From: DATEDA01 sp963827595
Lineage (GTDB): Bacteria; Pseudomonadota; Gammaproteobacteria; Burkholderiales; SG8-39
Assembly (NCBI GenBank): GCA_963827595.1
Contig: CAWHBT010000001.1
Location: 248,001-312,000 of the forward strand
DNA: 64,000 nucleotides
Reading direction: 5' to 3'
Shown here: positions 28,150 to 38,208 of the stretch, piece by piece
How positions within the stretch are numbered: the stretch's first letter is position 1
Layout of the letters: every line of letters begins with the position of its first letter
The notes under the pieces: generated by a model
What the model saw: the letters and a program-made list of their open reading frames with translations, nothing else
Told to the model about the DNA's origin: nothing
Databases searched by the model: none
Position numbers and translations under genes: made by a program

Positions 28150-28347
28150 GGGGTCGAGCTAGCCGCGCGTAGCTTAGCAGCGGCGCCCCGCCGCGGCGAA
28201 CGATCGGGACGATGCCCGGTCCAACCGCGAGTAATCGGGATGCACACCGGCGATCCGGACCGCGGCCGACGCGCATGCCGGAACGACCGTATGCTTCGAT
28301 TCCAGCGCGCGGCGCGTTCACCGACTAAGGCCGTCCGCGGGAGCTCC
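28150..28347. promoter_or_regulatory. Divergent glgA / glgC intergenic region
   Basis: This 198-bp stretch must carry the promoters of glgA (leftward) and glgC (rightward), so the two steps of ADP-glucose glycogen synthesis can share regulation. I see no strong -35/-10 pair or clean palindrome. The only clear signal is GGGAG just before the glgC start. Confidence 0.45.
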
Positions 28348-29661
28348 ATGACCGACCTCGCCAGCGATCTCGACCGTCCGGACGCCGGGGCGGCGCCGGT
28401 CGCTCCCGCCCCGCAGCTCACCCGCAGCACGGTCGCCATGATCCTCGCCGGCGGGCGCGGATCGCGGCTCGTCCAGCTCACCGACTGGCGCTGCAAGCCG
28501 GCGGTCCCGTTCGGCGGGAAGTTCCGGATCATCGACTTCGCGCTCTCGAACTGCGTGAACTCCGGCATCCGCCGCATCGGCGTCCTCACCCAGTACAAAT
28601 CGCAGAGCCTGATCCGGCACGTGCAGCACGGGTGGGGGTTTCTCGACGGCCGCTTCAGCGAGTTCGTCGAGCTGCTGCCCGCGCAGCAGCGGGTGTGGAC
28701 CGACTGGTACCGCGGCACCGCCGACGCGGTGTTCCAGAACCTCGACATCCTGCGGCGGCAGGCGCCGCGCCACGTGCTCGTGCTCGCCGGCGACCACGTC
28801 TACAAGATGGACTACGGGAAGATGCTCGCCGACCATGTCCGCCGCCGCGCCGACCTGACGGTCGCCTGCGTCGAGGTGCCGCTCGATCACGCGCACGCAT
28901 TCGGCGTCATGGGTGTCGACGACGCGATGCGCGTCACGTCGTTCGTCGAGAAGGCCGCCCAACCGCCGTCGATGCCGGGCCGGCCCGGGGTCGCGCTCGC
29001 GAGCATGGGCATCTACATCTTCACCGCGCCGTTCCTGTACGAGCAGCTCGCGCGCGACGCCGACGACTCCCGCTCGGACCACGACTTCGGCAAGGACGTC
29101 ATCCCCTATCTCATCGACCGCGGATATCGCGTCTGCGCGCACCACTTCGCCGACAGCTGCGCAGATACGAGCGGCGGCAGCCCGTACTGGCGCGACGTCG
29201 GCACCATCGACGCCTACTGGGAAGCGAACATGGAGCTCGTCAAGGTCACGCCCGACCTGAATCTCTATGACGAGCAGTGGCCGATCTGGACGCTCCAGCT
29301 CCAGCTGCCGCCGGCGAAGTTCGTGTTCGACGACGACGACCGGCGGGGGATGGCGGTCGACTCCATGGTTTCCGGCGGCTGCCTGATCAGCGGCGCCGTC
29401 GTCCGCGGATCGCTGCTCTTCTCGAGCGTGCACGTGCACAGCTACTGCAGCGTCGAGGACTCGGTCGTCCTGCCGAACGTAGATATCGGCCGCCACTCCG
29501 TGGTGAAGCGCGCCGTGATCGACAAGTACTGCCGGCTGCCTGAGGGCACGAGGATCGGCGTCGATCTCGACGAGGACCGCAGACGCTTCCACGTCACCGA
29601 CAAGGGCATCGTGCTCGTCACGCCGGAGATGCTCGGTCAGGCGGTGCATCACACCCGCTGA
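28348..29661 (+). CDS. glgC: Glucose-1-phosphate adenylyltransferase GlgC
   Basis: Makes ADP-glucose from ATP and glucose-1-phosphate, the committed step of classical bacterial glycogen synthesis. 437 residues: nucleotide-binding GGRGSRL (residues 35-41), the KPAVPFGGKFRIIDFALSN region with conserved lysine, DWYRGTADAVFQN, LAGDHVYKMDY, and a C-terminal left-handed beta-helix (SGGCLISGAVVRGSLLFSSV). The frame is open well upstream of 28348, but ATG 28348 has a GCGGGAG ribosome site five bases away. Its TGA overlaps the ATG of the GH57 gene by one base (TGATG), which implies coupled translation. Family members are activated by glycolytic intermediates; the N-terminal arginine-rich loop needed for that is partly visible. 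Confidence 0.96.
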   Translation: MTDLASDLDRPDAGAAPVAPAPQLTRSTVAMILAGGRGSRLVQLTDWRCKPAVPFGGKFRIIDFALSNCVNSGIRRIGVLTQYKSQSLIRHVQHGWGFLDGRFSEFVELLPAQQRVWTDWYRGTADAVFQNLDILRRQAPRHVLVLAGDHVYKMDYGKMLADHVRRRADLTVACVEVPLDHAHAFGVMGVDDAMRVTSFVEKAAQPPSMPGRPGVALASMGIYIFTAPFLYEQLARDADDSRSDHDFGKDVIPYLIDRGYRVCAHHFADSCADTSGGSPYWRDVGTIDAYWEANMELVKVTPDLNLYDEQWPIWTLQLQLPPAKFVFDDDDRRGMAVDSMVSGGCLISGAVVRGSLLFSSVHVHSYCSVEDSVVLPNVDIGRHSVVKRAVIDKYCRLPEGTRIGVDLDEDRRRFHVTDKGIVLVTPEMLGQAVHHTR

Positions 29662-31367
29662 TGGAGAGCCGCACGGACCTGGTGCTCGTGTGGCACATGC
29701 ACCAGCCGGACTACCGCGATCGGGCGACGGGCGAGTTCACCGAGCCGTGGGTCTACCTGCACGCCATCAAGGACTACGCCGACATGGCGGGGCACCTCGA
29801 GCGCCACCCTGGCGTGCGCGCAGTGGTCAACCTCGTGCCGGTGCTGCTCGACCAGATCGAGGACTACGCCGACCAGTTCGCGACCGGGCGGGTGCGCGAT
29901 CCGCTGCTCGCCCTGCTCGACCGCGACGAGACCACGCCTCTCTCTCCCGCTGAGCGCGAGCTCGTCGTCCGGCGCTGCTTCCGCGCGAACCACGAGAAGA
30001 TGGTCGAGCCGTACCGGGCGTACCGCGCGCTCCACGACCTCTTCGCGCGGCTCGCGCCGCAGGGGCCGGCCGCGCTCGACTATCTCTCCGATCGCTACTG
30101 CTACGACGTCCTGACCTGGTACCACCTCGCGTGGACCGGCGAGACGGTGCGGCGCGAGTCCGAGCTGGTGAAGCGCCTGATGGCGGCCGGCGCGGGCTAC
30201 TCCCGGGCCGACCGACGGGCGCTCTTCGCGCTCATCGGCGAGCTGGTGACGGGGATCATCCCGCGCTACGCGCGGCTCGCGGCCGGCGGTCGGGTCGAGC
30301 TCTCCACCACCCCGGAGTGTCACCCGCTCGCGCCGCTCGCCCTCGACTTCCACTCCGCCTGCGATACGCACCCGGAGCTCGAGCTGCCGGCCGCCGGCGC
30401 CTACCCCGGCGGCGCCGAGCGCGTAGCCGCGCAGCTCGACGCCGCGCTCGAGAGCCATATGCGCCGCTTCGGCACGCCGCCCGCGGGCATCTGGCCCGCC
30501 GAAGGCGCGATCTCAACGCCGCTCCTCGAGCTTCTCGCCGCCCGCGGCATCGGCTGGACTGCCTCGAGCGAGAGCGTGCTCGCGAACACGCTGCGCCGTG
30601 CCGGTCATGCGGCGCCCGACCGATGGGATTCCGTGTACCGGCCGTGGCGCGCCTCGGGAGGCGGGCCGGCGTGCTTCTTCCGCGACGAGCGCCTGTCCGA
30701 CCTAATCGGGTTCGAGTACGCGAAGTGGCGAAGCGACGAAGCCGCGGCGCATTTCGTCGCCGAGATCGAAGCGATCGGCGCGCACGCGCGCGCCGGCTCG
30801 ACGCCCCTCGTCTCGGTGATCCTCGACGGCGAGAACTGCTGGGAGTACTACCCGTATAACGGCTTCTACTTCCTCGAGTCGCTTTACGGTTCGCTTGCAG
30901 CGCATCGGTCGATCAGGACGACGACGCTCGCCGTGAGCCTCCGCACGCCGGGAGACCCGGCGCGCCCACGCGCCGAGGTTCGCACGCTGCCCCGCATCGT
31001 CGCGGGCAGCTGGGTACACGGCGACCTCACGACCTGGATCGGGTCGGCGGAGAAGAACCGGGCGTGGGACCTCCTCGTTGCGGCGAAGCAGGCGTTCGAT
31101 CTCGCGGTCGGGAGCGGTCGGCTCGCCGACGTGCGCGCCGCCGCAGCCCGGCGCCAGCTCGCCGTGTGCGAGGGCTCTGACTGGTTCTGGTGGATGGGGG
31201 ACTACAACCCTGCGGCTGCGGTGGCGACGTTCGACCGGCTGTTCCGCGCCAACCTCGCGCACCTCTACGCGCTGCTCGATCTCCCGGCTCCGCCCGCGCT
31301 CGCGCAGCCGATCAGCCGCGGGACCGGAAATCCGGAGCTCGGCGGGGCGATGCGGCGAGCCCAGTGA
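29661..31367 (+). CDS. GH57 family glycoside hydrolase (alpha-amylase / glucanotransferase type)
   Basis: 568-residue GH57 enzyme. The start LVLVWHMHQPDYRDRATGEF matches GH57 region I; the nucleophile is expected at E281 in GIWPAEGA and the acid/base at D389 in LDGENCWEYYPYNGFYFLE, both in the right place and order. GH57 members act on alpha-glucans as amylases, 4-alpha-glucanotransferases, amylopullulanases or branching enzymes; the sequence does not settle which. It is one base out of phase with the end of glgC (TGATG), and in several bacteria a GH57 gene accompanies glycogen genes. It ends 16 bp from the stop of the convergent next gene. Confidence 0.88.
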   Translation: MESRTDLVLVWHMHQPDYRDRATGEFTEPWVYLHAIKDYADMAGHLERHPGVRAVVNLVPVLLDQIEDYADQFATGRVRDPLLALLDRDETTPLSPAERELVVRRCFRANHEKMVEPYRAYRALHDLFARLAPQGPAALDYLSDRYCYDVLTWYHLAWTGETVRRESELVKRLMAAGAGYSRADRRALFALIGELVTGIIPRYARLAAGGRVELSTTPECHPLAPLALDFHSACDTHPELELPAAGAYPGGAERVAAQLDAALESHMRRFGTPPAGIWPAEGAISTPLLELLAARGIGWTASSESVLANTLRRAGHAAPDRWDSVYRPWRASGGGPACFFRDERLSDLIGFEYAKWRSDEAAAHFVAEIEAIGAHARAGSTPLVSVILDGENCWEYYPYNGFYFLESLYGSLAAHRSIRTTTLAVSLRTPGDPARPRAEVRTLPRIVAGSWVHGDLTTWIGSAEKNRAWDLLVAAKQAFDLAVGSGRLADVRAAAARRQLAVCEGSDWFWWMGDYNPAAAVATFDRLFRANLAHLYALLDLPAPPALAQPISRGTGNPELGGAMRRAQ

Positions 31368-31383
31368 CCGAAGCCGGCCACCG

Positions 31384-31971
31384 TCACCCCCTGGGTTTCA
31401 TCCAGGTCTCCGACCATGCCAGGCAGCAGCTCGATGACGGCTTGCCGGAGCGTTCTTGCGGGAAGACCTTCGCGGTGGCAGCCTCGCCATTCACCGCGAG
31501 CTGCGCACTGCGCGCGGGAATGAAGGTGCTGTAGACCCCGAGCGGGCGGTCCATCGCGCCCGGCGGCATGGTGAGCACGAAGGGCGGCATCAGGTCCCAC
31601 CAGCTGAGGATGACCTCGTCCTTTCGGGAGACGATGCGCTCTTCGACCGTGCCGAGCGAGTCACCGGTGCGCTCGAACCTGGCGTCGACGATGGGCAGCG
31701 ACTCGGCGGCGAACTCCTTGTAGAGCAGCGTTTCGATCGTGCGCTGGAGATAGCGGGCAACGCCGGCGTTGTCGGCGTAGAGGCGCGGGCCCTTGCCGGT
31801 GAGCGGACTCTCGATGAACAGCGCGTGTCCCTGTCCGGCCGGCGACCACAGTACGCGCCAGTGGCTGACGCGGTCGGCGATGGTCTTGCCGCCGTCGTTC
31901 GAGAGCCGGATGAACGAGTTTTCCCCGGTCATCACCGGGTCGTGCGGATCGACCAGCTGCCGCTCGGCCAC
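31384..31971 (-). CDS. Hypothetical protein, last gene of the hydantoin/diaminopropionate operon
   Basis: 195 residues with no family I can name. It looks soluble, with an aromatic-rich second half (VILSWWDLMPPFVLTMPPGAMDRPLGVYS) and a conserved-looking tail (SSSCCLAWSETWMKP). The GTG start at 31971 lies two bases after the TGA of the DUF1330 gene, so it is translated with the operon. It may be an accessory or a monooxygenase-like stress protein, but nothing in the sequence shows it. Codon use matches its neighbours. Confidence 0.65.
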   Translation of the reverse strand: MAERQLVDPHDPVMTGENSFIRLSNDGGKTIADRVSHWRVLWSPAGQGHALFIESPLTGKGPRLYADNAGVARYLQRTIETLLYKEFAAESLPIVDARFERTGDSLGTVEERIVSRKDEVILSWWDLMPPFVLTMPPGAMDRPLGVYSTFIPARSAQLAVNGEAATAKVFPQERSGKPSSSCCLAWSETWMKPRG

Positions 31972-31973
31972 GG

Positions 31974-32267
31974 TCAGGACACGCCTTCGACGATGCGCAT
32001 GTCGCGCTCGACGCTGTCGCCGAGCACGCGCAGCGCTTCCTGGTAGGCCGGGCTGTCATGCGTGGCGATCGCTTTCGCGAGGCTGTCGAACTCGGTCACC
32101 ACCGTGCGCTGGTTCAGCCCTCCCTCGTAGGTTTTCGCCGGCGTGCCGCGCACCAGGAAGCGCCCGCCGCCCGCCTGGATCGCCGGGCCCGCCAGTTTGG
32201 CGTAGGCGGCGAGCGCGTCGGGGTTCTTGATCGAGTGGTAGCAGACAACCCAATAAGCCTTGGCCAT
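31974..32267 (-). CDS. DUF1330 domain protein
   Basis: 97-residue ferredoxin-like (dimeric alpha-beta barrel) protein of the DUF1330 family: starts AKAYWVVCYHSIKNPDALAAYAKLAGPA and has RFLVRGTPAKTYEG and the tail DSPAYQEAL..LGDSVERDMRIVEG, all typical. The family function is unknown; relatives bind small aromatic or polar ligands. ATG 32267 has a good site GGAGAGG, so the longer open frame upstream, which runs through the next gene out of phase, is not used. It lies 35 bp after the M20 hydrolase gene in the operon. Confidence 0.88.
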   Translation of the reverse strand: MAKAYWVVCYHSIKNPDALAAYAKLAGPAIQAGGGRFLVRGTPAKTYEGGLNQRTVVTEFDSLAKAIATHDSPAYQEALRVLGDSVERDMRIVEGVS

Positions 32268-32302
32268 GAACCTCTCCTTCGTTTGTGAACTTCGGGTGGT
32301 GC

Positions 32303-33571
32303 TTAGCCCGCGACGCCGGCGCGCGCGAGCATCGCGTGCAGCAGCACGTTGCAGCCGGCCGCGAGATCGTCGGGCTTCGCGTCCTCGATCTCGTTGTGGC
32401 TGATGCCGTCCTTGCACGGCACGAAGATCATCGCCGTGGGCGCGACCCGCGCGACGTACACCGCGTCGTGCCCGGCCCCGCTGACGATCTCGAGACTGGG
32501 ATAGCCGCCGGCGCGCGCGCCCGCGCGCACCGCCGCGACGCATTCGGGGTCGAAGTGGCAAGGCGGGAAGTACACGACCTCCTCGGCCTTCACCGCCACG
32601 CGGCATTCGCCGCCGACGCGTTCGCACGCCTCGCGGAGGTACCGCTCCATCGCCTTCAGTCCGTCGTCGGTGGGGTGGCGGAAATCGACCGAGAACTTCA
32701 CGTCCCCCGGCACCACGTTGCGGGAGTTCGGCGCGACCTGCATGAAGCCGACTGTGCCGCGCCCATGCGGCGCCTGGCCGTGCGCAATGCGGTTGACCTC
32801 GATCACCAGTTTGGCGGCGGCGAGCAGCGCGTCCTTGCGCAGTTCCATCGGCGTGGGTCCGGCGTGCGCGTTCATGCCGGCCACCGTCACGTCGTACCAG
32901 CGCTGGCCGAGCGCGCCTATGACGATGCCGATCGTGTTCTTCGTGTCCTCGAGGATCGGGCCCTGCTCGATGTGCGCCTCGAAGTACGCGCCCACCGGTG
33001 TCCCCGTGGGGGCGGTGCCTGCGTACCCGATCCGCTTCAGCTCGTCGCCGACCGCCTTCCCGTCGACGTCGGTGCGCGCGAGGACGTAGTCGAGCGGGAA
33101 CACGCCCGCGAACACGCCCGAGCCCATCATCACCGGCGTGTAGCGCGTGCCCTCCTCGTTCGTCCACACCGCGACCTCGATCGGCGCGTCGGTCTGCACG
33201 CCGCGGTCGTTCAGCGTGCGCACGACCTCGAGGCCGGCGAGCACGCCGTAGTTGCCGTCGAACTTGCCGCCCGAGGGCTGGGTATCGATGTGGCTGCCGG
33301 CGACGATCGGCGGCCGCTTGGCGTCGCGCCCGGCGCGCCGCCCGAAGATATTGCCGATGGGGTCCACGCGCACTTCCAGGCCCGCGGCCTTGAACCAGCC
33401 CACCACGCAGTCGCGGCCCTGCCGGTCGAGGTCGGTGAGCGTGATCCGTCGCACCCCGCCGAGCGGCGTCGCGCCGATCTGCGCGAGGTCCATCAACGAC
33501 CGCCAGAGCCGGTCCGCATCGATCTTGAGGTCCGCGGCGGCGCGCGGGGCTGCGGTTGCGACGTGGCTCAT
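32303..33571 (-). CDS. Zn-dependent N-carbamoyl-L-amino-acid hydrolase / allantoate amidohydrolase-type (M20, AmaB/HyuC)
   Basis: Hydrolyses N-carbamoyl (or ureido) groups from L-amino acids, releasing CO2, ammonia and the amino acid, with two divalent metals. 422 residues. Metal ligands are visible: H94 in GSHIDT, D105 in GGKFDG, E139/E140 in WTNEEG, H200 in AHIEQGP, and the C-terminal histidine in DGISHNE. NAHAGPTPMELRKDAL is the dimerisation-domain signature of this subfamily, as opposed to ordinary M20 peptidases. ATG 33571 follows GGAGG. Because the upstream gene carries a frameshift, the two appear joined in one 709-codon frame; that is an artefact. It pairs with the D-specific carbamoylase upstream to cover both stereoisomers. 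Confidence 0.9.
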   Translation of the reverse strand: MSHVATAAPRAAADLKIDADRLWRSLMDLAQIGATPLGGVRRITLTDLDRQGRDCVVGWFKAAGLEVRVDPIGNIFGRRAGRDAKRPPIVAGSHIDTQPSGGKFDGNYGVLAGLEVVRTLNDRGVQTDAPIEVAVWTNEEGTRYTPVMMGSGVFAGVFPLDYVLARTDVDGKAVGDELKRIGYAGTAPTGTPVGAYFEAHIEQGPILEDTKNTIGIVIGALGQRWYDVTVAGMNAHAGPTPMELRKDALLAAAKLVIEVNRIAHGQAPHGRGTVGFMQVAPNSRNVVPGDVKFSVDFRHPTDDGLKAMERYLREACERVGGECRVAVKAEEVVYFPPCHFDPECVAAVRAGARAGGYPSLEIVSGAGHDAVYVARVAPTAMIFVPCKDGISHNEIEDAKPDDLAAGCNVLLHAMLARAGVAG

Positions 33572-33624
33572 CGAGGCCTCCGTCAGCGGCTCGGGGGACG
33601 CGATTATCGCCCAGCCGGGGCTGG

Positions 33625-35082
33625 TCAACGCGCCGGCGGCGTCCGGCGCAGCACGCGGCCGGGTCGCGCACCGGTCGCCCGGCCGTCGCGCCACACGAGT
33701 CGCGCCGTTGACCAGCACGAACGCGATGCCGGCCGCCGGCGTGGCCGGCCGCTCGAACGTCGCGGTGTCGATGACGCGTTCCGGGTCGAACACCGTCACG
33801 TCGGCGAACGCCCCCGGGACGAGCGCGCCGCGGCCGGCGAGGCCGAAGGTGCGCGCCGAGAGCCCGGTCATCTTGTGGACCGCCTGCTCGAGCCCGAAGA
33901 GCCCGACCTCCCGGCAGTAGTGTCCGAGCACGCGCGGGAACGTCCCCCACAGGCGCGGGTGCGGGTGCACGTCGTGCGGCAAGCCGTCGGACCCGATCAT
34001 GGTGTGCGGGAACGCGAGCACGCGGCGCACGTCCTCCTCGCTCATCATGAAGTACACCGCGCCGGCGGGCTGGAGGCGGCGCGCCGCCTCCTCCGCACCG
34101 CAGCCCATCGCACGCGCGATCTCGTCGAGCGGCTGCCCGGCGAGCTCCGGGTGGGCCTTCGACCACGTCACGAGCGTTTTCGCAGCCCGCTCCGCCATGC
34201 GCCAGCTCAGGATCGTCGACGAGGCGACGTACGGATACGCGTCGAGCCCCACGGCTTGAGCGCGCATCGCCGCCTGGATCGCGGGAAGCGTTTCGCGCGT
34301 GCGGCCGTGGTTCGGCGCGCCCGCCGCCTTGTGGTGCGAGATCACCACCGGCGCGGCCGCCTCCCGCCCGATGCGGAACGTCTCGTCAAGCGAGTCGAGG
34401 ATGTGAGCGCCTTCGTCGCGCATGTGCGTCACGTATAGCGCCGCACGCGCTCGGCGAGCGGCGCGCAGAGCGCGATCACCTCCTCGGTCGGCGCCCGGTT
34501 CGACGGGCCGTAGGCCAACCCCGTCGAGAACCCGATCGCACCGGCGTCGAGGCTCGCGGCAACGAGGTCGCGCATGCGGCCGATCTCGGACGGCGTCGCC
34601 GAACGATCGAGGCGATCCATGGTGCCGATGCGCAGCGTCATGTGGCCGACCATGGCCGCCGCGTTGACCGCGGCCGGGCGCGCAGCGAGCTCTTCCAGAT
34701 AGTCCGCGAACCGCGCGTACCGGAACCCGTCCTCGCCGCCGATCAGGTCGAGCGGCGGCGGCGCGCGCTCGGCGACCAGCGGCGCGAGGCTGATGCCGCA
34801 GTTGCCGGCGATCACCGTGGTCACGCCCTGGCTCACCTTCGGCGTCATCTCCGGGAGCGCGAGCAGCAGCCGGTCGTCGTGCGTGTGCACGTCGATGAAG
34901 CCCGGCGCGACCACGTGCCCCGAGGCGTCGAGCTCGGCCTCCGCCCGCCAGCCGTCGAGACGGCCGACCGCGGCGATTCGGTCGCCGGCGATCGCGACGT
35001 CGCCCGGCGCGCGCGGCGCGCCGCTGCCGTCGATGACGGTGCCGTTGCGGATGATCGTGTCGCAGCGCTGCATCGCGGTCAC
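33625..35082 (-). CDS. N-acyl-D-amino-acid deacylase (D-aminoacylase), two frameshifts
   Basis: Amidohydrolase-superfamily zinc enzyme that removes acyl groups from N-acyl-D-amino acids. About 485 residues when reassembled. N-terminal part: GFIDVHTHDDRLLL with the HxH metal site and VIAGNCGISLAPL with the cysteine ligand typical of D-aminoacylase. The frame breaks near 34437 (RVRRY / VTHMRDEG; two extra bases or one missing) and continues with VVISHHKAAG and GSDGLPHDVHPHPRLWGTFPRVLG. A second break near 33698 restores the family C-terminus WRDGRATGARPGRVLRR, with the true stop at 33625-33627. The GTG at 35082 overlaps the nitrilase stop (GTGA); ATG 35073 is an alternative. Both breaks look like sequencing errors. 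Confidence 0.88.
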
Positions 35083-36018
35083 TCCGGCGGCGGGAGCGCG
35101 CCCTTGCGCTCGACGATCAGCCCGTAGGTCTGCGGCTCACGGTGCCGCGCGAAGTTGAACACCGTGTTCTTGTACGACTTCGTCAGGTCGAGGTCGCAGC
35201 GCGCAATCGCCAGCTCGTCGCCGAGCGTCGTGCACGCGGCGACGATCTCGCCCGAGGGCGCGACGATGACCGAGCCGCCGATCTGGTCGACGCCTTCCTC
35301 GCAGCCGCACTTCGCGACGCCGACCACCCAGGTGCCGTTCTGATAGGCACCCGACTGCATCACGAGCTCGTTGTGGAAGTTGCCGAGCGCGTCGTGCTCG
35401 GGCGCCGGTGGGTGGTGCACGGGCGTGTTGTAGCCGATCAGAACCAGCTCCACGCCCTGGAGCCCCATCACCCGGTAGGTCTCCGGCCAGCGCCGGTCGT
35501 TGCAGATGCACATCCCGACGATGCCGCCGAACGCGCGGAATACCGGGAAGCCGAGGTTGCCGGTCTCGAAGTAGCGCTTCTCGAGGTGCTGGAAGCGCCG
35601 CCAGGGCTCGTGCTCGGCGTGCCCCGGAAGGTGGACCTTGCGGTACTTGCCGACGATGCGCCCGGCCTTGTCGACCAGGATGGACGTGTTGAAGTGCCGC
35701 ACACGACCGCCCTCCGCGGCGAGCTCCGCGTAGCCGAGGTAGAACCCGATACCGAGCTCGCGCGCCAGGATCGAAGAGCGGCTGCGTGTCCTTCGAGGGG
35801 ATCTCGCGCTCGAAGAAGACGTCGATGTCTTCCTGGCGCTCGAAGTGCCAGCGCGGGAAGAAGGTCGTGAGCGCGAGCTCTGGGTAGACGACGAGGTCGC
35901 AGCCGTGCGCCTTCGCCTGGCGCATGAGCGCGAGCAGCCGGCCGACGACCTGGGCGCGGGTCTCGGCGCGAGCGATCGGCCCGAGCTGCGCCGCGCCGAT
36001 GGTGACGATGCGAGTCAT
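35079..36018 (-). CDS. N-carbamoyl-D-amino-acid amidohydrolase (nitrilase superfamily), one frameshift
   Basis: Removes the carbamoyl group from N-carbamoyl-D-amino acids. After removing one extra base near 35772 the protein is 312 residues and the catalytic triad falls exactly at E47 (VVYPELALTTFFPRW), K127 (GKYRKVHLPGH) and C172 (MCICNDRRWPET), the same numbering as in the Agrobacterium enzyme. ICNDRRWPETYRVMGLQG and NTPVHHPPAP are hallmark sequences. ATG 36018 overlaps the ammonia-lyase stop (ATGA) and its own TGA overlaps the D-aminoacylase GTG, so the genes are tightly coupled. Distinguishing it from beta-ureidopropionase rests on these motifs and on context. Confidence 0.9.
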
Positions 36019-37175
36019 GACGCGTTCCTCCTGCGGGCGAGAACCTCCTCCGCCGAGCGCCCCACGATGCGCCGGTAGATCTCGGGGTCGGTGTCACTTT
36101 CGCTGCCGAGGAGCAGCACGCGCGCGCTCGTGTCGAGCCCGAGCTGCGCACGAGGCTCCGGGCGATCCAGCACCGCGAGCAGCGCGGCGAGTCCCGCCGC
36201 GCCGGTCTCGCCGGCGACGATCGCCGGGTCGCGCTCGTATGCACCGGCCAGCTCACGCACGGCTTCGAGCGCCCAGTCGTCGCCGACTGCAAGCGCGAAG
36301 TCCGTGCCCTCCGCGAGGATCCCCCACGCGAGCTCGGACACCTCGCCGCACGCTAGGCCGGCCATGACGGTCTCGAGGTCGCCATGGACGGCCACCGGCC
36401 GTCCCGCAGCAATGCTCTGCAGCAGGCAATCGGCACGCTCCGCCTCGACCGCGACGAAGCGCGGGCGCCGCGCTTCCCAGGCGAGCCAGAAGCTGGCGCA
36501 GATCGCCGCGGCGAGCGCACCCACACCGACCTGCACGAAGACGTGCGTCGGGACCTCGCCTGCCGGGAGCTGCCGGAGCATCTCCGCGGCCATCACGCCG
36601 TAGCCGTGCATGACGTCGACGGGCACGTCGCGATAGCCTTCGTACGAGGTGTCGGAGACGACGAACCAGCCGTGCTTGCGCCGCTTCGGCCGCGGCGCGC
36701 CGCACGGCGTCGTCGTAGTTGCCCGCCACCCGCACGACCTCGGCCCCGTAGCTGCGGATCGCCGCCGCGCGTCCCTCGCTGACCGTGGCGTGGATGAAGA
36801 TCACGCACTTGCACCCGGAGAGGCGCGCGCCCCACGCGACCGACCGGCCATGGTTGCCGTCGGTCGCGCAGGTGACCGTGACCTCGCGCGCGGGCCGCGC
36901 CTGCCGCTCGAGCACGCGCCGCACCGCGTACGCGCCGCCGAGCGCCTTGAAGCTCTTCAGCCCGAACCGGCCGCCCTCATCCTTGTACCAGAGCGCCGCG
37001 AGGCCGAGGCCGCGGGCGAGGCCGTCGAGGCGGATGAGCGGCGTCGCGGCGTACCCCGGCCAGCTCGCGATCTCGCGCTCCGCCGCGGCGAAGCCATTCG
37101 CGGTAAGGGCCGAACCCCCATAGACCGCGTCGCGCCGCGCGGCGCGCGCATTGACGGCGACGCGCAGCCCCGCCG

Positions 37176-37179
<4 letters not shown>
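36015..37179 (-). CDS. dpaL: Diaminopropionate ammonia-lyase (PLP, YgeX-like), one frameshift
   Basis: Converts 2,3-diaminopropionate to pyruvate and two ammonia. Fold type II PLP enzyme; 387 residues once one extra base near 36680 is removed (E. coli YgeX: 398). K78 in GLKSFKALGGAYAV is the Schiff-base lysine; ATDGNHGRSVAWGARL holds the cofactor-binding asparagine; VSDTSYEGYRDVPVDVMHGYGVMAAEM, VGVGALAAA, GLACGEVSELAWGIL and AGETGAAGLAALLA are family signatures. ATG 37179 overlaps the stop of the ABC ATPase gene (ATGA). In E. coli ygeX sits next to an M20 hydrolase (ygeY) and a hydantoinase-type gene (hyuA), a precedent for the partners here. The threonine/serine dehydratase fold is shared, but these motifs favour DAPAL. 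Confidence 0.9.
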
Positions 37180-38153
<974 letters not shown>

Positions 38154-38208
38154 GGGGCTGCCTTGTCGCTTCGCGCCAAGGATTCGCCCTTGGGGCGGCC
38201 CGGCGGGC
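38154..38208. repeat. Hairpin repeat between dppD and dppF ('PGRPKGE'-type)
   Basis: GCGCCAAGG (38173-38181) and CCTTGGGGC (38188-38196) pair with one mismatch across a 6-nt loop. Read leftward, the gap encodes a 20-codon frame that starts at the dppD stop and ends at the dppF start (ATGA junctions) and contains SPPGRPKGES. I remember very similar 'PGRPKGE' translations from intergenic repeats in Burkholderiales, so this may be a small dispersed repeat. It may also tune ATPase subunit translation. Confidence 0.5.

Noticed and set aside
32303..34432. Apparent 709-residue fusion of D-aminoacylase and an M20 carbamoylase
   Set aside because: A frame break near 33698 hides the true D-aminoacylase end (WRDGRATGARPGRVLRR then TGA), and the M20 gene has its own GGAGG and ATG at 33571.
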